NCBI RefSeq assembly: GCF_024397895.1
Contig: NZ_CP073346.1
Location: 1,302,001 to 1,366,000 of the forward strand
Source: Pseudomonas benzenivorans
GTDB lineage: Bacteria > Pseudomonadota > Gammaproteobacteria > Pseudomonadales > Pseudomonadaceae
Reading direction: 5' to 3'
DNA length: 64,000 nt
Shown here: piece after piece, positions 20,472 through 30,302 of the stretch
How the letters are laid out: each line of letters begins with the position of its first letter
Numbering within the stretch: position 1 is the first letter of the stretch
Position numbers and translations under genes: made by a program
The notes under the pieces: model-generated
What the model was told of the DNA's origin: nothing
The model's database searches: none
Seen by the model: only the letters and a program-made list of their open reading frames with translations

Positions 20472-21377
20472 TTAAGCCGACTCGCGTTCCCAGATGTACA
20501 TGGTGGCCGGGACCGGTTCCCAGACCTTGGCCTTGTCGATGCCCGGCAGGCTCGACAGCGCTTGGTATTCGGAGGCCATGGCAACGTAGTCCTCGGTCTC
20601 GGCGAGGATCGCCGGTTTGCAGGCAATCGGATCGCGTATCACCGCAAAGCCGTTACGGGTACCAATGGCGAAGGTGAAGAAGCCGTCGAGATCCTCCAGC
20701 GACTTGTCCAGGGCCTGCTTGAGGGTGTCGCCCTGCTGCAGGCGCCAGGTCAGGTAGCCGGCGGCCACTTCGGTGTCGTTCTCGGTTTCGAAACTGATGC
20801 CTTCGCGGCGCAGGTTCTGACGCAGGCGCGAGTGGTTAGACAGCGAGCCGTTGTGCACCAGGCACAGGTCGGCGCCGGTGGAGAACGGGTGGCTGCCTTC
20901 CATGGTCACGGCACTTTCGGTGGCCATGCGGGTGTGGCCGATGATGTGGCTGCCGCGCATGCCGGCCAGGCCGAAGCGCTGGGAAATTTCCTTCGGCAGA
21001 CCCATGCCCTTGAGGATCTCGATGCTCTGACCGGCGCTCATGATCCGCACGCTCGGCGCCAGCTCGGCCAGCACGGCACGCACGCCGGCCTCCTCGGCCT
21101 GCACCTTGAGCACCACGGCGCTGGCGTTCTGGACCCACTCCAGGGCGGTGCCCAGGCGCGCATCGACGGCGCCGATCAGCGCCTCGAAGTCGAAGCCTTC
21201 GGTGGTGGCCTGCAGGGTCAGCTTGACCCAGCCATCGGCCACTTCGTCACCGTAGATGGCGAAGCCGGCACTGTCCGGGCCGCGGTCGGTCATGGCTTCC
21301 AGCATCGGCTCGAAGAGCTTGCCGAGCTGAGATTCCAGCTTGGGATTTTTCAGGTATAGACCCACGATTCCACACAT
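20472..21377 (-). CDS. mgsA: N-methylglutamate synthase subunit A (class II glutamine amidotransferase)
   Basis: Class II (Ntn) amidotransferase domain of 301 residues. The start at 21377 gives MCGIVGLYLKN, placing Cys2 as the N-terminal nucleophile after methionine removal; the 13 upstream in-frame codons would hide that cysteine, so they are rejected. GSHIIGHTRMATESAVTMEG and CLVHNGSLSNHSRLR are the conserved glutamine-site motifs. In the methylamine role it would cut gamma-glutamylmethylamide and channel methylamine rather than ammonia. Confidence 0.88.
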   Translation of the reverse strand: MCGIVGLYLKNPKLESQLGKLFEPMLEAMTDRGPDSAGFAIYGDEVADGWVKLTLQATTEGFDFEALIGAVDARLGTALEWVQNASAVVLKVQAEEAGVRAVLAELAPSVRIMSAGQSIEILKGMGLPKEISQRFGLAGMRGSHIIGHTRMATESAVTMEGSHPFSTGADLCLVHNGSLSNHSRLRQNLRREGISFETENDTEVAAGYLTWRLQQGDTLKQALDKSLEDLDGFFTFAIGTRNGFAVIRDPIACKPAILAETEDYVAMASEYQALSSLPGIDKAKVWEPVPATMYIWERESA

Positions 21378-21449
21378 ATCAGAAACTCCAGGGCAGAAGA
21401 CGTCCCACCCAGTCACGGGACGTCAGAAAGGGTTGGTGACGATCGAAAA

Positions 21450-22784
21450 TCAGAAGAACTCGGTGTAGCGCTGGATTTCCCAGTCGCTCACATGGCGGCT
21501 GTACTCCACCCACTCCATGCGCTTGAGCTTGATGAACTCATCGACGATCCCAGGGCCGAGCACCTCGCGAAACAGCGGGTCGGCCTCCAGCGCGTCGCAG
21601 GCTTCCTTGAGCGACTGCGGCAGGGTCTTGATGCCGCGCGCGGCGATCTCCTCCAGGCTCAGCTTGTAGAGGTTCTCGTTGCAGATATTGTCGATTTCCA
21701 GCTTGCGGTCGATGCCATCGAGGCCGGCGGCGATGATCGCGGCAGTCACCAGATAGGGGTTGCAGCCCGCATCCGGCAGACGGAACTCCAAGCGCCCGTA
21801 GGGCACCCGCACCATCGCCGAGCGGTTGTTGGCGCCAAAGGCGATGAAGGCCGGCGCCCAGGTCGCTCCGGACAACGAGTTGCCGACCACCAGGCGCTTG
21901 TAGGAGTTCACCGTGGGCGCAGCGAAGGCGCACAGCGCCGGGCCGTGGGCCAGCAGGCCGGCGGCGAAGTGGTAGGCCAGCTTCGACAGGCCCATGCCAC
22001 TTGGATCGCTGGCGTCGTGGAACAGGTTCTTGTTGCTGGCACTGGCTAGCGACAGGTGGAAGTGCATACCGTTGCCCGCGCGCTTGGGATCGGGCTTGGG
22101 CATGAACGAGCAGATCATGCCCATGTCGTTGGCGATCTCGCCGGCGGCCATGCGGAAGAAAGTGAAGCGGTCGGCCGACTCCATGGCGTCGCTGTACGTG
22201 TAGTTGATCTCGAACTGGCCGTTGGCATCCTCGTGGTCGATCTGATAGATGTCGAAACCCACCGGCTGAAGCGCCTCGGTCAGGCGCTCGAGGAATTCAC
22301 GCGAACGCGACAGGCCCTTGTAGTCGTAGCAGGGCTTGTCCAGGTTATCGGAGCCGTCGACCAACTGCAGCTTGCCCTGGGCGTCACGGCGGAACAGGCT
22401 GAACTCCGGTTCCAGGCCGGTGTTGAGGATCCAGCCCTTGTCGCTCAGGCGCTGCACCTGCTGCTGCAGCACATAGCGGCTGTCGTACGGATGCGGCTGG
22501 CCCTCCACGTGACCAATGCACACCACCCGCCCATAGCCCTGCTGCCAAGGCACCGGGATCAGCGTGGCAAGATCGCCACGGGCCATGAAGTCCGGGCCAT
22601 GGGGCTCCATGCCCATGCCGCAGATGGCAAAGCCGGCGAACCCGGCGCCTTCCTCGGCGACCGCCTTGAGGCCGTTGACCGGCACGGATTTGGTCTTCGC
22701 GGCGCCGTGGATATCCACGAACTGCGCCAGCACGTACTTGATCCCGTACTGATCGATGATGCGCTGCGTTTCAGTGGGCAACAT
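21450..22784 (-). CDS. gmaS: gamma-glutamylmethylamide synthetase (glutamine synthetase family, GlnT-type)
   Basis: A 444-residue glutamine-synthetase-fold ligase that joins glutamate and methylamine with ATP. The family pattern is clear: [19 protein letters not shown], the ATP/metal segment [19 protein letters not shown], and [21 protein letters not shown]. Standard GlnA has a different start and a Tyr adenylylation loop, so this is the GlnT/GmaS branch. It is first in the operon gmaS-mgsABC, 158 bases from the nearest GGGAA-N7-TTCCC operator. Plain glutamine synthesis remains possible, but the mgd genes across the divergent promoter favour GmaS. Confidence 0.88.
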   Translation of the reverse strand: MLPTETQRIIDQYGIKYVLAQFVDIHGAAKTKSVPVNGLKAVAEEGAGFAGFAICGMGMEPHGPDFMARGDLATLIPVPWQQGYGRVVCIGHVEGQPHPYDSRYVLQQQVQRLSDKGWILNTGLEPEFSLFRRDAQGKLQLVDGSDNLDKPCYDYKGLSRSREFLERLTEALQPVGFDIYQIDHEDANGQFEINYTYSDAMESADRFTFFRMAAGEIANDMGMICSFMPKPDPKRAGNGMHFHLSLASASNKNLFHDASDPSGMGLSKLAYHFAAGLLAHGPALCAFAAPTVNSYKRLVVGNSLSGATWAPAFIAFGANNRSAMVRVPYGRLEFRLPDAGCNPYLVTAAIIAAGLDGIDRKLEIDNICNENLYKLSLEEIAARGIKTLPQSLKEACDALEADPLFREVLGPGIVDEFIKLKRMEWVEYSRHVSDWEIQRYTEFF

Positions 22785-22933
22785 GAGTCTTCACTCCTGG
22801 AAAAATGGCATGGCAATGGGGTGATGGCAGGCAACAAGGGCACAGATGCGCGCGACGACCGCAGGATTTCCAGGCATGCCGATTGCTCGGGCGGCTGGAG
22901 GGAATGCTTGGAGGTGGGTCATGGCGCATTAAA

Positions 22934-22966
22934 TTCCTTAAGGGAAATTTAGTTTCCCACAAGGAA
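22934..22966. promoter_or_regulatory. operator A of the methylamine regulon
   Basis: Inverted repeat GGGAA-N7-TTCCC at 22942-22958, then four bases and GGAA at 22963-22966; a further TTCC half-site begins at 22934. The same arrangement occurs at 23038 and 23965. It lies in the 374-base divergent gap between gmaS and xre and is the likely site for the XRE-cupin protein. Confidence 0.75.
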
Positions 22967-23037
22967 TGCAATCAGCTTGCCAACCCGAAGCGAGGCTGAC
23001 GAAACGGGTTTAATCAGCGCTTCGCCACTATTTATAT

Positions 23038-23063
23038 GGGAAACTACTATTCCCTTGAGGAAA
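23038..23063. promoter_or_regulatory. operator B, before the XRE-cupin gene
   Basis: GGGAA at 23038-23042, seven bases, TTCCC at 23050-23054, four bases, then GGAA from 23059. Spacing is identical to operators A and C. It lies about 100 bases before the chosen xre start, which fits autoregulation. Confidence 0.75.
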
Positions 23064-23158
23064 GTCGCGGCGCCGTCCGGTGGCGAACTCCTCCCCGACG
23101 CACTTTACCGGTGCGAATGTTACTTTCTTGGACAGAAACAGTGCAGGACATTGAATCC

Positions 23159-23752
23159 ATGTCGACCGACACCCCACCGCGCCTCCGCCTTGAGCAGTAC
23201 CTGGGCATGCAGATCAAGCGCCAGCGCCAGGCACAGGAGCTCAAGCTGGCAGACGTGGCCCGCATTGCCGGCATCAGCCAGGGCATGCTGAGCAAGATCG
23301 AGAACGCCCAGGTGTCGACCAGCCTGGATACCCTCAGCCGTCTCTGCGACGTGCTCGGCATGCCCATGTCCAAGCTGTTCAGCCAGTACGACCAACCCGA
23401 CGGCAACGCCATCCTGATCAAGGCCGGCGAAGGCCTGGAGGTGGTTCGCCGCGGCACCGAGAAAGGCCACACCTACCATCTGCTCAACCACACCCGGGGG
23501 CCGAAGAAGAACTTCGAGGCCTATATGGTGAGCATGGATGACGCCAGCGAGGAGTTCCCCACCTTCTCCCATCCCGGCACCGAGTTTCTCCACCTGCTGG
23601 AGGGCGAACTGATCTACCGCCACGGTAACCAGCTCTATCACATGCAGGCCGGGGACAGCCTGACATTCGATGGCGACGTGCCCCATGGCCCGGAGGAACT
23701 GGTGCAGGTGCCGATCCGCCTGCTGTCGATAATGAACTACGGCAACGACTGA
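23159..23752 (+). CDS. XRE-family regulator with cupin domain
   Basis: A 197-residue regulator. The helix-turn-helix domain at about 15-70 reads LKLADVARIAGISQGMLSKI followed by ENAQVSTSLDTLSRL. The C-terminal cupin at about 115-190 contains HPGTEFLHLLEGEL and GDSLTFDGDVPHGPEE, and may sense a small metabolite. The start at 23159 (MSTDTPPRL) has AGGA 11 bases upstream; the frame extends farther back, but that part crosses operator B. It diverges from gmaS and precedes purU, and is the best candidate for binding the three GGGAA-N7-TTCCC sites. Confidence 0.88.
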   Translation: MSTDTPPRLRLEQYLGMQIKRQRQAQELKLADVARIAGISQGMLSKIENAQVSTSLDTLSRLCDVLGMPMSKLFSQYDQPDGNAILIKAGEGLEVVRRGTEKGHTYHLLNHTRGPKKNFEAYMVSMDDASEEFPTFSHPGTEFLHLLEGELIYRHGNQLYHMQAGDSLTFDGDVPHGPEELVQVPIRLLSIMNYGND

Positions 23753-24072
23753 CGACTCAGACCGCCGCTGAAGTCCCCTGCCGTATCGGCGCCTTTCCCC
23801 AAGGCGTCGTCCCTCCTTTTGGCTTGTGCATCCCCAGTGCTGCCCCAGGTGCCCCCTTCCCCGCTGAAACTCAACTAGGCGCCCAGCCAAAAACTTTCCT
23901 GTGATGATAAAAAGTTTCATGACCTGCTAGACCCGCGAGCCCTCTTCGCATATAAAGGCACACAGGGAAATAATTATTCCCCATGGGAAACTTTCTCCGC
24001 CGATAAATTCCGATTTCACCCTTGAACTTTCGCCTTGCGATGCGCTGCCACCACCTGAACAGAGGACTCGAA
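23753..24072. other. regulatory gap before purU
   Basis: 320 bases without a gene. It contains an AAACTTT...AAAGTTT inverted repeat around 23891-23916 and operator C near its end. An AT-rich TATAAA at 23951-23956 just before operator C may be a -10 box for the purU-folD-mgd operon, which would place the operator at the transcription start. Confidence 0.5.
23965..23990. promoter_or_regulatory. operator C, before purU
   Basis: GGGAA at 23965-23969, seven bases, TTCCC at 23977-23981, four bases, GGAA at 23986-23989 (here GGGAA). It matches operators A and B base for base in the half-sites and in spacing, 84 bases before the purU start. It ties both arms of the methylamine cluster to one regulator. 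Confidence 0.75.
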
Positions 24073-24939
24073 ATGCAACACGCCACCCGTCATTTCATCA
24101 TCAAGATCAGCTGCCCGGCGTCCTCGGGCATCGTGGCAGCAGTTACCACCTACCTGGCGGACAAGGGTTGCTACATCAGCGAGATGTCCCAGTTTGACGA
24201 CGACACCAGCGGGCGCTTCTTCATGCGTGCGGTGTTCCGCTTCAATGACGGACAGCAGGCCGACATCATTCCAGTCGAACAAGGTTTCACCGATGTGGCC
24301 GCCCGCTTCGACATGGAGTGGACCCTGCACAGCAGCTCCCAGCCGATGCGCGTGCTGCTGATGGTGAGCAAGTTCGACCACTGCCTGACCGACCTGCTGT
24401 ATCGCCACCACAAGGGCGAGATGGACATGCAGATCACCGCCATCGTCTCCAACCACCTCGACCTGCGGCCCATGGCCGAGCGCGAGGGCATCCGCTTCAT
24501 CTATCTGCCGGTGACCAAGGAGACCAAGGCCGAGCAGGAAGCGGCGCTGATGGAGATCGTCGACGAGACCCGGACCGAACTGGTGGTGCTCGCCCGCTAC
24601 ATGCAGATCCTTTCCGATGACCTGTGCCAGCAACTGTCGGGCCGCGCCATAAATATCCACCACTCCTTCCTGCCCGGCTTCAAGGGCGCCAAGCCCTATC
24701 ACCAGGCCTACGCCCGCGGCGTCAAATTGATCGGTGCCACCGCCCACTACGTAACCAGCGACCTCGACGAGGGGCCGATCATCGAGCAGGAAGTGCAGCG
24801 CGTCGACCACGCCTACCTGCCCGAAGACCTGGTCGCCATCGGCCGCGACACCGAGACCGTGGCCCTGTCCAAGGCGCTCAAGTACCACCTCGAGCACCGG
24901 GTATTCATCAACCAGGACCGCACGGTGATCTTCCGATGA
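24073..24939 (+). CDS. purU: formyltetrahydrofolate deformylase
   Basis: Hydrolyses 10-formyl-THF to formate and THF. The 288-residue protein has an N-terminal ACT domain (about 5-85) and a formyl hydrolase domain with the catalytic Asn194 and His196 or His197 in [17 protein letters not shown] and Asp232 in LDEGPII. ATG 24073 is preceded by AGAGGA; 17 upstream in-frame codons are unlikely. The gene overlaps folD by ATGA. In this operon it regenerates THF and ends the C1 branch of methylamine oxidation as formate. Confidence 0.95.
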   Translation: MQHATRHFIIKISCPASSGIVAAVTTYLADKGCYISEMSQFDDDTSGRFFMRAVFRFNDGQQADIIPVEQGFTDVAARFDMEWTLHSSSQPMRVLLMVSKFDHCLTDLLYRHHKGEMDMQITAIVSNHLDLRPMAEREGIRFIYLPVTKETKAEQEAALMEIVDETRTELVVLARYMQILSDDLCQQLSGRAINIHHSFLPGFKGAKPYHQAYARGVKLIGATAHYVTSDLDEGPIIEQEVQRVDHAYLPEDLVAIGRDTETVALSKALKYHLEHRVFINQDRTVIFR

Positions 24940-25859
24940 GCACTCAATCCCGCGTCAAACTCATCGACGGCAAGGCCGCCGCCGCCCGGGTGCTGGCCGA
25001 GGTCAGCAGCGAAGTCAGCCAGTTGCACGGCCTCGGCATCCAGCCCGCGCTGGCCGTGGTGCTGGTGGGCAGCGACCCGGCCAGCCAGGTCTATGTGCGC
25101 AACAAGGTAATGCGCGCCGAGGAAACCGGGATCCGCTCGATCGAGCACCGGCTGCCGGCCGACACTGCCGAGACCGCCCTGCTCGAACTGATCGAACGGC
25201 TCAACGCCGATCCGGAGGTCAACGGCATACTCGTCCAGCTGCCCCTGCCGCTGCACATCGACGAGCATCGGGTGCTGCAGGCCATCGATCCACTCAAGGA
25301 CGTCGACGGCTTCCACGCCGAGAATGTCGGCGGCCTAAGCCAGGGCCGTGAGGTGCTCACCCCCTGCACACCCGCCGGCTGCCTGCGCCTGCTGCAGGAC
25401 AGCTACGGCGAGCTGGCCGGCAAGCACGCGGTGGTGATCGGCCGCTCCAACATCGTCGGCAAGCCCATGGCCGCACTGCTGCTGCAGGCCCATTGCAGCG
25501 TCACCGTGGTGCACTCGCGCAGCAGCAACCTGCGCGAACTCTGCCGCCAGGCCGACATCGTCGTCGCTGCCGTCGGCCGCCCGCGCCTGGTCGATGCCAA
25601 CTGGCTCAAGCCTGGCGCAGTGGTCATCGACGTCGGCATCAACCGCATCGAACAGGACGGCAGGAGCCGACTGGTCGGCGACGTCGACTTCGACAGCGCC
25701 CTCGGCGTGGTCTCCGCCATCACCCCGGTACCTGGCGGTGTCGGCCCCATGACCATCGCCTACCTGATGAAGAACACCCTGGCCGCAGCCCGCCTTCAGC
25801 ACCGGACTCTCATTTCGCAACCCCAGCTTTCGGAGGCGTCATGCCCTTCAATCTCCTGA
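24936..25859 (+). CDS. folD: methylenetetrahydrofolate dehydrogenase / cyclohydrolase
   Basis: Converts 5,10-methylene-THF to 10-formyl-THF with NADP. The 307-residue protein shows YVRNK with the catalytic Tyr53 and Lys57, [31 protein letters not shown] and the signature [19 protein letters not shown]. It is a pathway-dedicated copy between purU and mgdA, overlapping both neighbours (4 and 19 bases). Its last residues (after RLQH) extend beyond the usual end and are shaped by overlap with the mgdA ribosome site. Confidence 0.95.
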   Translation: MSTQSRVKLIDGKAAAARVLAEVSSEVSQLHGLGIQPALAVVLVGSDPASQVYVRNKVMRAEETGIRSIEHRLPADTAETALLELIERLNADPEVNGILVQLPLPLHIDEHRVLQAIDPLKDVDGFHAENVGGLSQGREVLTPCTPAGCLRLLQDSYGELAGKHAVVIGRSNIVGKPMAALLLQAHCSVTVVHSRSSNLRELCRQADIVVAAVGRPRLVDANWLKPGAVVIDVGINRIEQDGRSRLVGDVDFDSALGVVSAITPVPGGVGPMTIAYLMKNTLAAARLQHRTLISQPQLSEASCPSIS

Positions 25860-27082
25860 AATACGGTCTGAGCTCCGAGTACGCGGTGGAGGTCGACCTG
25901 CCCCCGCCGCGGGAGCTGAAAAAGTCCTATGACGTGGTGATCATCGGTGCCGGCGGCCATGGCCTGGCCATCGCCTATTACCTGGCCAAGTATCATGGCG
26001 TCACCAATGTGGCCGTACTGGAAAAGTCCTACCTGGGCGGCGGCAACACCGCACGCAACACCGCGGTGATTCGCTCCAACTACCTCACCTCTGAAGGCGT
26101 GCGTTTCTACGCCGAGTCGGTGAAGCTGTTCCAGAACCTGGCCAACGAGTTCGATTTCAACATCATGTACTCCGAGCGCGGCCAGCTCACCCTGGCTCAC
26201 ACGGACGCTACCGTGCGCGCATTCCGCCAACGCGCCGAAGTGAACAAGCACTTTGGCGGCCGCACCGAAATGATCGACCGCCAGCAGATCCGCGAACTGG
26301 TACCGACGCTCAACCTCGACCCCGGCCACCTGCCGGTGATCGCCGGACTCTGGCATATCGACGGCGCCACCGCCCGTCATGACGCCGTGGCCTGGGGCTA
26401 CGCCAAGCAGGCGGCCAAGCGCGGCGTGGAGATCCACCAGCTCACCGAGGTGCAGGACCTGGTGGTGGAGAACGGCCGGATCACCGCGGTGAAAACCAAC
26501 CGTGGCACCGTGCAATGCGGCTGCGCCGTGCAGGCCATTGCCGGACACAGTTCGCTGATGATGGCCAAGGCCGGCATCCGCGCGCCCATCCACACCTACC
26601 CGCTGCAGGCCATGGTGACTCAGCCGTTCAAGCCCTTCCTCGATCCGCTGGTGAGCTCCTCGGCGCTGCACTGCTACGTGCAGCAGACCAGTCGCGGCGA
26701 GATCGTCTTCGGCGGCGGCTCCGACCCCTACCCGCTCTATAACACTCGCTCCACCCTGGACCTCAAGGAGAGCCTGCTGGCCCACGCCATCGAAATGTTC
26801 CCCTTCATGGCCAACGCCAAGCTGATGCGCCAGTGGGCGGGCATCACCGACATGACCCCGGACTACAGCCCGATCATGGGCCTGTCACCCGTGCAGAACT
26901 ATTACCTCGACGCCGGCTGGGGCACCTGGGGCTTCAAGTCCACGCCCATCTGCGGCAAGACCATGGCCGAACTGGTGGCCAGCGGCGGCAAGGTGCCCGA
27001 ACTGATCAAGCCGTTCGCCCTGGAACGTTTTTCCACCTTCCAGCAGGTCAACGAGATGGGCGCCACGGCGGCCAGTCACTAA
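25841..27082 (+). CDS. mgdA: N-methylglutamate dehydrogenase subunit A (SoxB-like)
   Basis: FAD/FMN subunit like sarcosine oxidase beta, which oxidises the N-methyl group. The 413-residue protein has [19 protein letters not shown] at about 31-49, [19 protein letters not shown] with the FAD contact region, and the tail [17 protein letters not shown]. It starts after CGGAGG at 25841, inside the end of folD. Compared with sarcosine-oxidase SoxB of the glycine betaine locus it is clearly diverged. Its partners gmaS and mgsABC point to N-methylglutamate rather than sarcosine as substrate, though sarcosine cannot be excluded. Confidence 0.86.
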   Translation: MPFNLLKYGLSSEYAVEVDLPPPRELKKSYDVVIIGAGGHGLAIAYYLAKYHGVTNVAVLEKSYLGGGNTARNTAVIRSNYLTSEGVRFYAESVKLFQNLANEFDFNIMYSERGQLTLAHTDATVRAFRQRAEVNKHFGGRTEMIDRQQIRELVPTLNLDPGHLPVIAGLWHIDGATARHDAVAWGYAKQAAKRGVEIHQLTEVQDLVVENGRITAVKTNRGTVQCGCAVQAIAGHSSLMMAKAGIRAPIHTYPLQAMVTQPFKPFLDPLVSSSALHCYVQQTSRGEIVFGGGSDPYPLYNTRSTLDLKESLLAHAIEMFPFMANAKLMRQWAGITDMTPDYSPIMGLSPVQNYYLDAGWGTWGFKSTPICGKTMAELVASGGKVPELIKPFALERFSTFQQVNEMGATAASH

Positions 27083-27093
27083 AGGAGCGGAAG

Positions 27094-27396
27094 ATGAAAA
27101 TCATGATTTGCCCGCTCAACGGGCCACGCAATATCAGCGAGTTCACCTACGGCGGCGAGTTCAAGCGCATGCCTGACCCCGTCACCTGCAGCGACGGCGA
27201 ATGGGCCGACTACGTGTTCAACAGTGACAACGCCGCCGGCGTGGTGCGCGAGTGGTGGATGCACAACGCCTCCAGCTACTGGTTTCTCGCCGAGCGCCAC
27301 ACCGTCACCGACCAGATCATTCGCACCTTCGACCCGAAAGAAGTGTTCACCCAGCGGGTCGAGTTTTGCCCCCCCCCCCAGGAGATCGCCGGATGA
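27094..27396 (+). CDS. mgdB: N-methylglutamate dehydrogenase subunit B (SoxD-like)
   Basis: Small 100-residue delta subunit. SoxD of sarcosine oxidase starts with a zinc-binding CPxCG and a later histidine. Here the start is MKIMICPLNGPRNISEFTYG, keeping one cysteine but not the ribbon, while the core GEWADYVFNSDNAAGVVREWW is typical. Loss of the zinc ligands supports assignment to the N-methylglutamate branch. Ribosome site AGGAG lies before ATG 27094. The gene holds an 11-C tract near its 3' end and overlaps mgdC by four bases. Confidence 0.85.
   Translation: MKIMICPLNGPRNISEFTYGGEFKRMPDPVTCSDGEWADYVFNSDNAAGVVREWWMHNASSYWFLAERHTVTDQIIRTFDPKEVFTQRVEFCPPPQEIAG
27369..27379 (+). repeat. C11 homopolymer in mgdB
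   Basis: Eleven consecutive C within the codons for Cys-Pro-Pro-Pro near the mgdB end and just before the mgdC ribosome site. As read it keeps both genes in frame. One base gained or lost would change the mgdB tail and its stop, and so the coupling to mgdC. Confidence 0.9.
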
Positions 27397-30299
27397 GCCA
27401 GCCCAGCCGCTTGCCCGCCCCCATGGGCCTGCTGATCGACCGCGCTCAGCCCCTGGCCTTTCGCTTCGATGGCACCGATTACGGGGGCTTTGCCGGTGAC
27501 AGCATCGCCAGCGCCCTACTCGCCAACGGCCGCTGGCTGCTGTCGCGCTCCTTCAAGTACCACCGCCCACGCGGCCCGTTGACCATGGCCGGGCAGGACG
27601 CCAACACCCTGGTGCAACTGCCCGACGAGCCTAACGTGCTGGCCGATGCCCATCGGCTCCAGGCTGGCCTGGAGGTGTCCGGACAGAACTTCAACGGTTG
27701 CCTGATCAACGATCGCGACGCCTACCTGGGCAAATTTTCCAAACTCATGCCGGTGGGTTTCTACTACCGCTCCTTCTACAAGCCCAAGGGCATGTGGAAG
27801 GTCTGGGAACCCTTGATCCGCAAGAAGGCCGGCCTCGGCGTGCTGGACCTGAACTTCAAGCCGCAGTACTACGACAAGGCTTACCTGTTCGTCGACCTCG
27901 CCGTGATCGGTGCCGGCCCCGCCGGCCTGAGCGCCGCGCTGACCGCCGCCAATGCCGGCGCCAAGGTGCTGCTGGTCGAGCAGCAGGCGATTCTCGGTGG
28001 GTCGCTGACCTATGCCCGCTTCGATATCGACGGCACCCGCGGCGAAACCTTGCGCCGCGAACTGGTGGAGGCGGTGGAAAGCCATGCCAATATCCAGGTG
28101 CTGGCGGACGCCACCTGCAACGCCTGGTTCACCGAGAACTACCTGCCAGTGATCCAGGGTCGGCGCATGTACAAGGTGCGCGCCCAGCAGTGCATCGTCA
28201 GCGCCGGCTCCTTCGACCAGCCGGTGGTGTTCCGCAACAACGACCTGCCCGGCGTCATGCTCGCCAGCGCCGCCCAGCGCCTGATGAAGCTCTACGCAGT
28301 CAAGCCCGGCAAGCGCGCCGTAGTGCTCACCGGCAACGACGACGGCTACCTCACCGCCCTAGACCTGCACGAGCAGGGCGTACAGGTCGCCGCCCTGGTG
28401 GATATGCGCCGGCAGCCCGGCAATGGCACACTGAAGACTGCCCTCGAGCGTGCCGGTATCACCTGTCATCTGGACAGCACCGTTTACGAGGCGCTGCACG
28501 AAAAAGGCATGCGCCACGTCAGTGGCGTGGAGCTGCGCAAGATCAACGGCCAAGGCCAAGTAGCCGAACACGGCTTGCGGCTGGATTGCGACCTGGTGTG
28601 CATGTCGGCCGGCTATATGCCGGTCTACCAGCTGCTCTGCCAGGCCGGCGGCAAGCTGGCCTATGACGAGCAGAAAGCCGAGTTCGCCATCAGCGGGCTG
28701 CCGCAGGGACTGGCCGTGGCCGGTTCGGTAAATGGTCGCCACAGCCTGGACAACGTGCTGCTCGATGGCGCCCTCGCCGCCGCCCGTGCCGTGAAGGCTC
28801 TGGGCCTCGACGCTGGGATTGGCGAACAGGCCTTCGGCGAAGAGGCGCGAGTCAACTTCGACTGGCCGATTTTCCCGCACCCCAAAGGCAAGGATTTCGT
28901 CGACTTCGATGAAGACCTGCAGGTGCGCGACATCGTCAATGCCACCCGTATCGGCTACCGCGACGTACAGCTGGTCAAGCGCTTCTCCACCGTTGGCATG
29001 GGTCCATCTCAGGGACGTCACTCGGCGCTGCCCACCGCCCGCCTGGTGGCCAAGGCCACTCAGCGCAGCATTAGCGAGACCGGTGTGACCACCGCCCGGC
29101 CACCGTTCGAGGCGGAGAAACTCGCCCACGTCGCCGGCCGCGCCTTCGATCCCTATCGGCAGACGCCGATGCACCGTCGCCACCTGCAGGCCGGCGCGAA
29201 GATGATGCCCGCCGGCATCTGGCTGCGCCCCGCCTACTACGGCAAACCGGAAGAACGCGAGCGTTGCATGCAGGACGAAGCCCGTCACGTGCGCGAGCGC
29301 GTCGGCCTGATCGATGTCTCCACTCTAGGCGGCCTCGACGTTCGCGGCCCGGATGCCGCCGAACTGCTGGAGCGCATGTATACCTTGCCATTCAAGAAGC
29401 AGCCGGTAGCGCGCACTCGCTACGCCCTGATGACCAACGAGCACGGTGTGGTGATCGACGACGGAGTCTGCGCGCGGCTGGCCGACAACCACTTCTACGT
29501 CACTGCTACCACCAGCGGCGTCGACCGCATCTACCAGCAGATGCTCAAATGGAACGCCCAGTGGCGCCTCAATGTCGACATCGCCAACGTCACCGCCGCG
29601 ATCGCCGCGGTGAACCTGGCCGGTCCGCTGTCACGCCAGGTGCTTGAGAAGGTCTGCCAGGATGTCGATCTGAGCGCGGAGGCCTTTCCCTATATGGGTG
29701 TGCGCACTGGCCGCGTAGCCGATATCCCGGCACGCCTGATGCGCGTCGGCTTCGTCGGCGAACTCGGCTATGAGATTCATGTGCCGGCGCGCTATGCCGA
29801 GCGCCTGTGGGACGTACTGATGGACGCTGGCGCCGAGTTCCGCATCCGTCCGTTCGGTGTCGAGACCCAACGTCTGCTGCGCCTGGAAAAGGGTCATGTG
29901 ATCGTCAGCCAGGACACCGACGGCATGACCCATCCCGGCGAACTCGATCTGCAGTGGGCGATCGGCCGTAAGAAGCCGTTCTTCGTCGGCAAGCGCTCCA
30001 TCGAGATCCTCGAGGCCCAGCCGCTCAAACGCAAGCTGGTCGGCTTCAGCCTGCCCCAGGGCAGCCCGCAGCCACTCGAGGGACACCTGGTCCTCAAGGG
30101 CGCGGACATCAGCGGCAACGTCACCTCCTGCGAGTATTCGCAGACTCTCGGCCAGATCATCGGCCTGGCCTACGCAAGCGCCGACCAGGCCGAACCAGGT
30201 GCGCAGATCCCGATTCGCGTGGAGGGCGGCCAGGTGGTCAACGCCACAGTGGTGAACCTGCCCTTCTACGACCCACAGAACCTTCGCCAGGAGCGTTAA
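27393..30299 (+). CDS. mgdC: N-methylglutamate dehydrogenase subunit C (SoxA-like)
   Basis: Large 968-residue alpha subunit. Domain order: a 2Fe-2S-like ferredoxin-fold N-terminus with SFKYHRPRGPLTMAGQD at about 47-63 but no visible cysteine cluster, an NAD-binding Rossmann domain with DLAVIGAGPAGLSAALTAA near 168-186, and a C-terminal aminomethyltransferase (GcvT-like) domain from about 600 with GELGYEIHVPA and LRLEKGHVIVSQDTDG. The GcvT part binds THF and would load the methyl-derived formaldehyde as methylene-THF for FolD. ATG 27393 overlaps the mgdB stop; AGGAG is eight bases upstream. Confidence 0.88.
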   Translation: MSQPSRLPAPMGLLIDRAQPLAFRFDGTDYGGFAGDSIASALLANGRWLLSRSFKYHRPRGPLTMAGQDANTLVQLPDEPNVLADAHRLQAGLEVSGQNFNGCLINDRDAYLGKFSKLMPVGFYYRSFYKPKGMWKVWEPLIRKKAGLGVLDLNFKPQYYDKAYLFVDLAVIGAGPAGLSAALTAANAGAKVLLVEQQAILGGSLTYARFDIDGTRGETLRRELVEAVESHANIQVLADATCNAWFTENYLPVIQGRRMYKVRAQQCIVSAGSFDQPVVFRNNDLPGVMLASAAQRLMKLYAVKPGKRAVVLTGNDDGYLTALDLHEQGVQVAALVDMRRQPGNGTLKTALERAGITCHLDSTVYEALHEKGMRHVSGVELRKINGQGQVAEHGLRLDCDLVCMSAGYMPVYQLLCQAGGKLAYDEQKAEFAISGLPQGLAVAGSVNGRHSLDNVLLDGALAAARAVKALGLDAGIGEQAFGEEARVNFDWPIFPHPKGKDFVDFDEDLQVRDIVNATRIGYRDVQLVKRFSTVGMGPSQGRHSALPTARLVAKATQRSISETGVTTARPPFEAEKLAHVAGRAFDPYRQTPMHRRHLQAGAKMMPAGIWLRPAYYGKPEERERCMQDEARHVRERVGLIDVSTLGGLDVRGPDAAELLERMYTLPFKKQPVARTRYALMTNEHGVVIDDGVCARLADNHFYVTATTSGVDRIYQQMLKWNAQWRLNVDIANVTAAIAAVNLAGPLSRQVLEKVCQDVDLSAEAFPYMGVRTGRVADIPARLMRVGFVGELGYEIHVPARYAERLWDVLMDAGAEFRIRPFGVETQRLLRLEKGHVIVSQDTDGMTHPGELDLQWAIGRKKPFFVGKRSIEILEAQPLKRKLVGFSLPQGSPQPLEGHLVLKGADISGNVTSCEYSQTLGQIIGLAYASADQAEPGAQIPIRVEGGQVVNATVVNLPFYDPQNLRQER

Positions 30300-30302
30300 G
30301 CC

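Noticed and set aside
20472..21416. MgsA starting at 21416
   Set aside because: Class II amidotransferases need cysteine directly after the initiator methionine; the start at 21377 provides it.
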